Shown: piece by piece, positions 59,451 to 64,000 of the stretch
Layout of the letters: each line of letters opens with the position of its first letter
How positions within the stretch are numbered: the first letter of the stretch is position 1
NCBI RefSeq assembly: GCF_003286085.1
Contig: NW_020825288.1
Coordinates: 25,854,001 to 25,918,000, forward strand
Source: Drosophila persimilis
Lineage: Eukaryota > Arthropoda > Insecta > Diptera > Drosophilidae
Reading direction: 5' to 3'
DNA: 64,000 bases
Program-made: the position numbers and the translations under genes
Notes under the pieces: generated by a model
The model's input: only the letters and a program-made list of their open reading frames with translations
Told to the model about the DNA's origin: nothing
Databases searched by the model: none

Positions 59451-62400
59451 TTTGAATTTAGGAGCTCGAAATGGGGACCATTGGTTAAACTTGACTAATG
59501 AAAAGAAATTTGTTTATTTAATGAACTAATTTATATATGAATTGAGGAAAAGGCTTAGAAAATATCGTGAAACATGGCTCTTCCAGAGTTCTTCAGTATG
59601 ATCTTCAACATTGTTATTCCTCCTTCTAGTCAAGTTCATATTTTTCATCACCAGTTAGAGCTATTTTTGCATGACCTAGAACGCACTTTGGACTTACCGA
59701 TATATTTTGTATTCCATAATTATGATAGGCATGAAAATAAGGATATTAAAAAACCGAGGATATACAACTTTATTATTTGAATATTCGTTTTGTCATCCAT
59801 TGGATATTAAAATGTCCAAAATGTCCTATCTCTAACGTATCTTTCGATATCCCATTGAAACGGATACTCGTTAGAAGAAAAGATACCAAATTCTGCATTA
59901 CCTAAGTGGATAATATATGGGAATACACATATTCTTGATTCCCTGCCTAAGTTGGTGTGGATGGTTCAGTGCCGAGCACAGCACAGCATAATGCCCAAGA
60001 TATACCTGAGACTTTGGTGGAATGTTAGCGCTACCAATACATTGCGCTTCAGTATTGAACTAGTAATTAAAGTGCAGTTCTTTGAAAAACTTCAATATAA
60101 ATGATCGAGGTATTTGATTTATACATTACATATTATTATTATGTTTAGCGCCGCTCAATACGATATATGTAGTTCAGATCTATTGTGTTTCTTGCTGACT
60201 GTGATTGTTAGTACAGTCTAAAAATATGGTCTTAGAGCTCCGCAAATCGTACATATTTAGGTACTTGAATATGTAGGTAATGTAGCATTTGATAAAAACC
60301 GAATGGAGGTAAAGTATCCCACTTTTCCACATGGACTCTCCACTTCTTGAAGAATACAGAGATGCCACGATCGCAGTTCCCAGCGCCGTAAGCCTACTGC
60401 AGGTCATTAGAAACAAAAGGGAAATCATTTGGATTAAGTACTTTCGCATTGTTCCCCTGACGCTAATGAATGCAGCGGTTGTATTGCGGGCTTGCTTGGG
60501 TTGGGTTAGGTAGCGGCTTTAATGCGTAGGTGGTTTTAATGCCTGCCATAAAGAGCGGCCTGGAGAGGACATTTCATTCACGACTTGAAACGCGGCGGGT
60601 CGATGGATTCATATTCATTCATAAACTGGGATTGCCAGGATTCGGATGGGTGTTTATGTGGGATCAGGTAGGTAGGTGCTATGGCGAAATGAGCTGAAGT
60701 GAGGGGTGGTGAGGCTGTAAAAGCTTATTTGCGTAGGTTGGCACTTAGTCTTGCAGCCGCCTTGGTTCGCTATGTGTACTGGGCCTTTCCCCCGGAGGTT
60801 CTTTAAGTAATGAGCGATGGAATTTCCACCCATTCGTCTCGGGGACCGAATCTCGCGGCCGAGGCGTCGGCGTCATAAACGGCAACCTACCTAGGACAAT
60901 GCGGCACTCGTAAATGGCAGAAAGGAAGTTATAAAATAATTAAACACGGCCACCGCTACCGCTCGGCCAGTGCCAGCGATTTCATTCATAGAAAGTCTGC
61001 AACCTGATGCCCGGTTCCCGGAGCTCGGAGCCCGGAGCCGCCATCGCCATGGTTAATTAGAGCAAACAAATAGTTCAGATAAGCATGGGGCGTCACATTC
61101 ATATTTCGATTAATTAGGAAATTTTACACGCATACGCTAGCTGCTGACACACATGGAGAAGGTGCGGCTCTAGACGGCGACACGACGTGCTCGGGGAAAC
61201 CACATACTTCCTGGCTCGTACTCGTACTCGTATCCTAACCAAACTTTGGCTCGGAATTGAAACTTGGGAACACCTCGCACACCTCGACTGTTTGTCTTCC
61301 ACCTCGTCAGAGATTAGGCTCTGAGATCGATCGCCATGCGCATGCGCATATGCCAGTTGGATCGCAAGTCTCGTTTTAGCCAAGATTAACGTGCGACGGA
61401 CTCAATCCGCGATCAGATCAGATCAGGCTGAATACCCGTACATCCGGCTCTGCGGATAAGTACGCCAGGCTTTCGGTCCCCGCTTAGATAGTGGATCACT
61501 CCACGCGATGGACTAGGTGTGATCTTTATTGATCTCCATGATCAGGTATTGATCAGAGAGCGATTTGCCCTGCAAGCAGGCGATTAGACTGGAAACGGGA
61601 TAGATAAAGGAGCCCCTTCAAAGTGCTATGTACATATGTATATATCTGCAAAACGGCGATTCCTTTCTTGAACCTTTCTGCGAGCAGCAAGCCGTCTAAT
61701 AGAGCTCCTGCTGAAATTCATTGATATTGAAACCTCTTTGACAAATGTACTCAAGTCGAATTCGTGCGCATCGAATGTCAAACTTCCACTCATTCTTTCC
61801 GTTTTAAAGAGTACAAGGCCGATGTCTCCTAGGGTAATCCGACAAGCGTTACATAAGTACGCACATATCACAGCTATTTGATCAAAATACGATTACCACC
61901 TTAGTCAGTTGCCATACAAATTAACGTTTGGAAGAACAAACTTAAAGGCAGTAGATCAGGGCAGTCCAGATCGGGTGACTATATCAAGCAACTGGTATGA
62001 ATCTTACGCCTTGACCCTGAATTTAATTCGAAGGAATTGAACTGTTAAAATGTGTGTGTCTACAATTGATTAAGGATTAGATAGCACTATGATGGTCCTT
62101 TGGGGTGGACTTTATCTTAGGTCCGTTTTAATTTCTTTTTTTTTTATATAAAAACGAGACGTTAATGATCAGCCAATGAATCTATTTATACAATAGACTT
62201 TTCTCAACTGACTTTTGTGATTTTGAATTGGCGCCATCGGTTCAAAGTTAGTTGACACGAGTGTCCACATATGAATGTCCGCTACTGTACATATATACAA
62301 TATAGATATGCGCAAATTTCTTTAGTTGTACAACCCAATGGATATTTCCGAGGCAAAGTAAATGCAATCGCTAAATGATCCGATTTCTGAACACCAGGAT

Positions 62401-63702
62401 ATGTCAGCTATACACTCATATGGCATGTCAAGGCTAAAGCCAATGCATTCTACCTCAAAATGTCTTGAAAACGCATTTAGTTTTTCAAAAGTAATGCATT
62501 TATAACAATTATCATAGATTTTATATAAGCCAGGAATCCGACAGGCTACATAATCAAATATTGTGCCCTGTTCCAAATTATCCACCTTCAAAGACAAGAA
62601 AAATGTGCTATATTTATTTACACTTTAAGTTTCGTGTACAGTCCCTTCTTGTATATCAGCAACATCTCCATCGGTTATCTATCCATTGTGCGGTTTATCC
62701 ATTCCAATTAATCTAGTCACAGAATCCCGCCAGGGAAAACGCCCTCCGCCGGCAGTAAAGCTGCCCCTGTCGACCCCCCAGCCCGGTCATCCCCAAATGA
62801 TAAAGTTTAGGCAAACTGTACTGCTCTACATGCTCAAACCTCTTCTGCAGCCCTCGGTCTCAAGCCCCCAGGAAAATGCGCCGACTGGGCTCTTATGTAC
62901 AGCTGTGCGCGTATCTGTGAATCCTTGGCCCTTGGCCCACACTTTGCATATTTGGGCGGAACAGCAACCCCTAGGAGCAAAGCACTTAATTCAATAATAA
63001 ATTGCCACCACAAGAGGCGGCGAATCACTCGCCGGAGTAGAGTCAGGAAGCCCGCAGATAACCAAGTCACGAATTTAGCACAGTAACCGAAGGGGGGAGA
63101 AACGGAAAACAGAACACATACCAACTCAACTCAACTCAAGTCGAAGCCAAGCCCAGTCGTGCCTCACGGGGTTCGATGGGGAGGGGCTGTGGGTTTGCGG
63201 TGGGTAAGCGTAAAATTCATAATCGTGAATGCTTCACTTAAAGTTGCGCCCAAATCCGAAAGCCACCCCGCAGGGATTCGCGGAGCAAAAATAGATATAC
63301 GAGTGTGTTCCACAATGGGAATGGGAAGGGCAGGGGCACGCATTAAAAACGAAAGTCAAGGAAGCTGCCATTCCACGAGACGGCTTGAAAACTACGCAGG
63401 ACTCTGCTCACTACGGTACATACATACGTTGTACATTATGTACTACGAGTATCCTGCATGACTGTGTGTGCGTGTACCGGCGCGCCGCGGAGCCCTGTGT
63501 CCCTGCGAGTGTGCGTGAGCGGCCATATTGTTGTGTTGGACGAAAACAACCCTGAAGCGTGCCTCTCGCTCACACAGAGGCAGACAGACAACAAATCGAT
63601 GAATGAAGCGACTCTGTGTGCGTGTGTGCGTGTGTAGGTAGACCGCTAAGTAGGCCCGTGGGCAGAGCAGAGTCCTGGCTTGCTCAATGAACGGGAAATC
63701 TC
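59451..63702. other. Non-coding intergenic or intronic DNA
   Basis: No supported gene. A YY1/Pho-like gccatat lies at about 63521, with cgtgtgtgcgtgtgt repeats near 63618. Confidence 0.4.
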
Positions 63703-63739
63703 TTTAAATGGTGCGCCGCTCAGCCAGGAGAGCTCAGTT
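63703..63739 (+). promoter_or_regulatory. Candidate core promoter
   Basis: TTTAAAT (63703-63709) lies 33 bp before the A of TCAGTT (63734-63739), which matches the Drosophila initiator. Spacing fits a TATA-like box plus Inr. The 5' leader would be about 143 nt. Confidence 0.4.
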
Positions 63740-63878
63740 CGAGTTGAGATCTTGCAGCGCACACACAGCTCCAGCTCCGGCCCCGTCCATTCCCAGAAAA
63801 AGTGTTCCCAACAAAAAAGTGCTCCCGTGAACCAGAGAGAGAGAGATTCCTACTCCACCACAATCGCATCGCATTGAA

Positions 63879-64000
63879 ATGTCGACTATTAACCTGCATC
63901 CCCCGCAAACGTACTCGCGCCTGTTCCGTCCCTGGGATACGCAGAGGCAGGCGCCCGCTCCACCGGCCAGGACGGTAAAGAACGAGCCCGAAACGGTGAA
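63879..64000 (+). CDS. Start of a protein with an N-terminal FRPW motif (partial)
   Basis: ATG at 63879; 40 codons are visible before the window ends. The start Met-Ser-Thr-Ile-Asn-Leu-His-Pro-Pro is followed by Leu-Phe-Arg-Pro-Trp-Asp at residues 15-20, then Pro-Ala-rich sequence and Val-Lys-Asn-Glu-Pro-Glu. Phe-Arg-Pro-Trp resembles the Groucho co-repressor binding motifs Trp-Arg-Pro-Trp (Hairy family) and Phe-Arg-Pro-Trp (Huckebein). A transcription factor is therefore likely, but the DNA-binding domain is outside the window and I do not recognise the gene. Codon use is GC-rich at third positions, as expected for a real Drosophila gene. Confidence 0.6.
   Translation, partial: MSTINLHPPQTYSRLFRPWDTQRQAPAPPARTVKNEPETV

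Overview
The window is Drosophila-type nuclear DNA. The evidence is 64-66 nt introns with GTAAGT donors, a recognisable SLC24-family exchanger gene (Nckx30C), and an insect errantivirus of the 17.6/297 clade. The species cannot be fixed from sequence alone.

Left two thirds (1-44669): a tandem array of one duplicated segment, running off the left edge. I count the tail of one unit (1-295) and seven further units. Units come in a short form (3.8-4.1 kb) and a long form (about 7.2 kb, the same core plus about 3.1 kb), in the order short-short-long, short-short-long, long. The array is therefore hierarchical, with a higher-order period near 15 kb. Each unit holds, left to right: an old solo-LTR-like element (about 1 kb, 4-bp ATAT flanks); a minus-strand two-exon gene 'A' of unknown family, damaged in every copy; a spacer of about 475 bp; and a plus-strand two-exon gene 'B'. 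B carries the signatures of a P-superfamily (P/THAP9-like) transposase RNase H core: an Asp-Glu pair, a Ser-Asp-Gly, and Asp-x-x-His-Leu-x-Lys. A and B are divergent and probably share a promoter. In short units B is cut after a Ser-Tyr and ends in two junction-encoded residues; in long units it continues, and two long units keep a 286-residue ORF.

Unit 7 is split by a complete errantivirus (31832-38944, minus strand). It has two 597-bp LTRs that look identical, a primer site of the tRNA-Ser type, open gag, pol and env, and an ATAT target duplication. It is a recent insertion.

Right third (44670-64000): single-copy DNA. Nckx30C lies on the minus strand with five visible exons (46734-49184); its 3' end faces the array, so the array sits in its downstream flank. 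From 49185 to about 63700 I see no protein gene I can support; this is probably intronic or 5' regulatory DNA of Nckx30C with simple repeats and two CpG-richer stretches. At 63879 a plus-strand gene begins and leaves the window; its N-terminus contains Phe-Arg-Pro-Trp, a Groucho-binding type motif.

The most unusual feature is the hierarchical amplification of a divergent gene pair, one member transposase-derived. Lesions are shared between units and LTR segments are exchanged among them.
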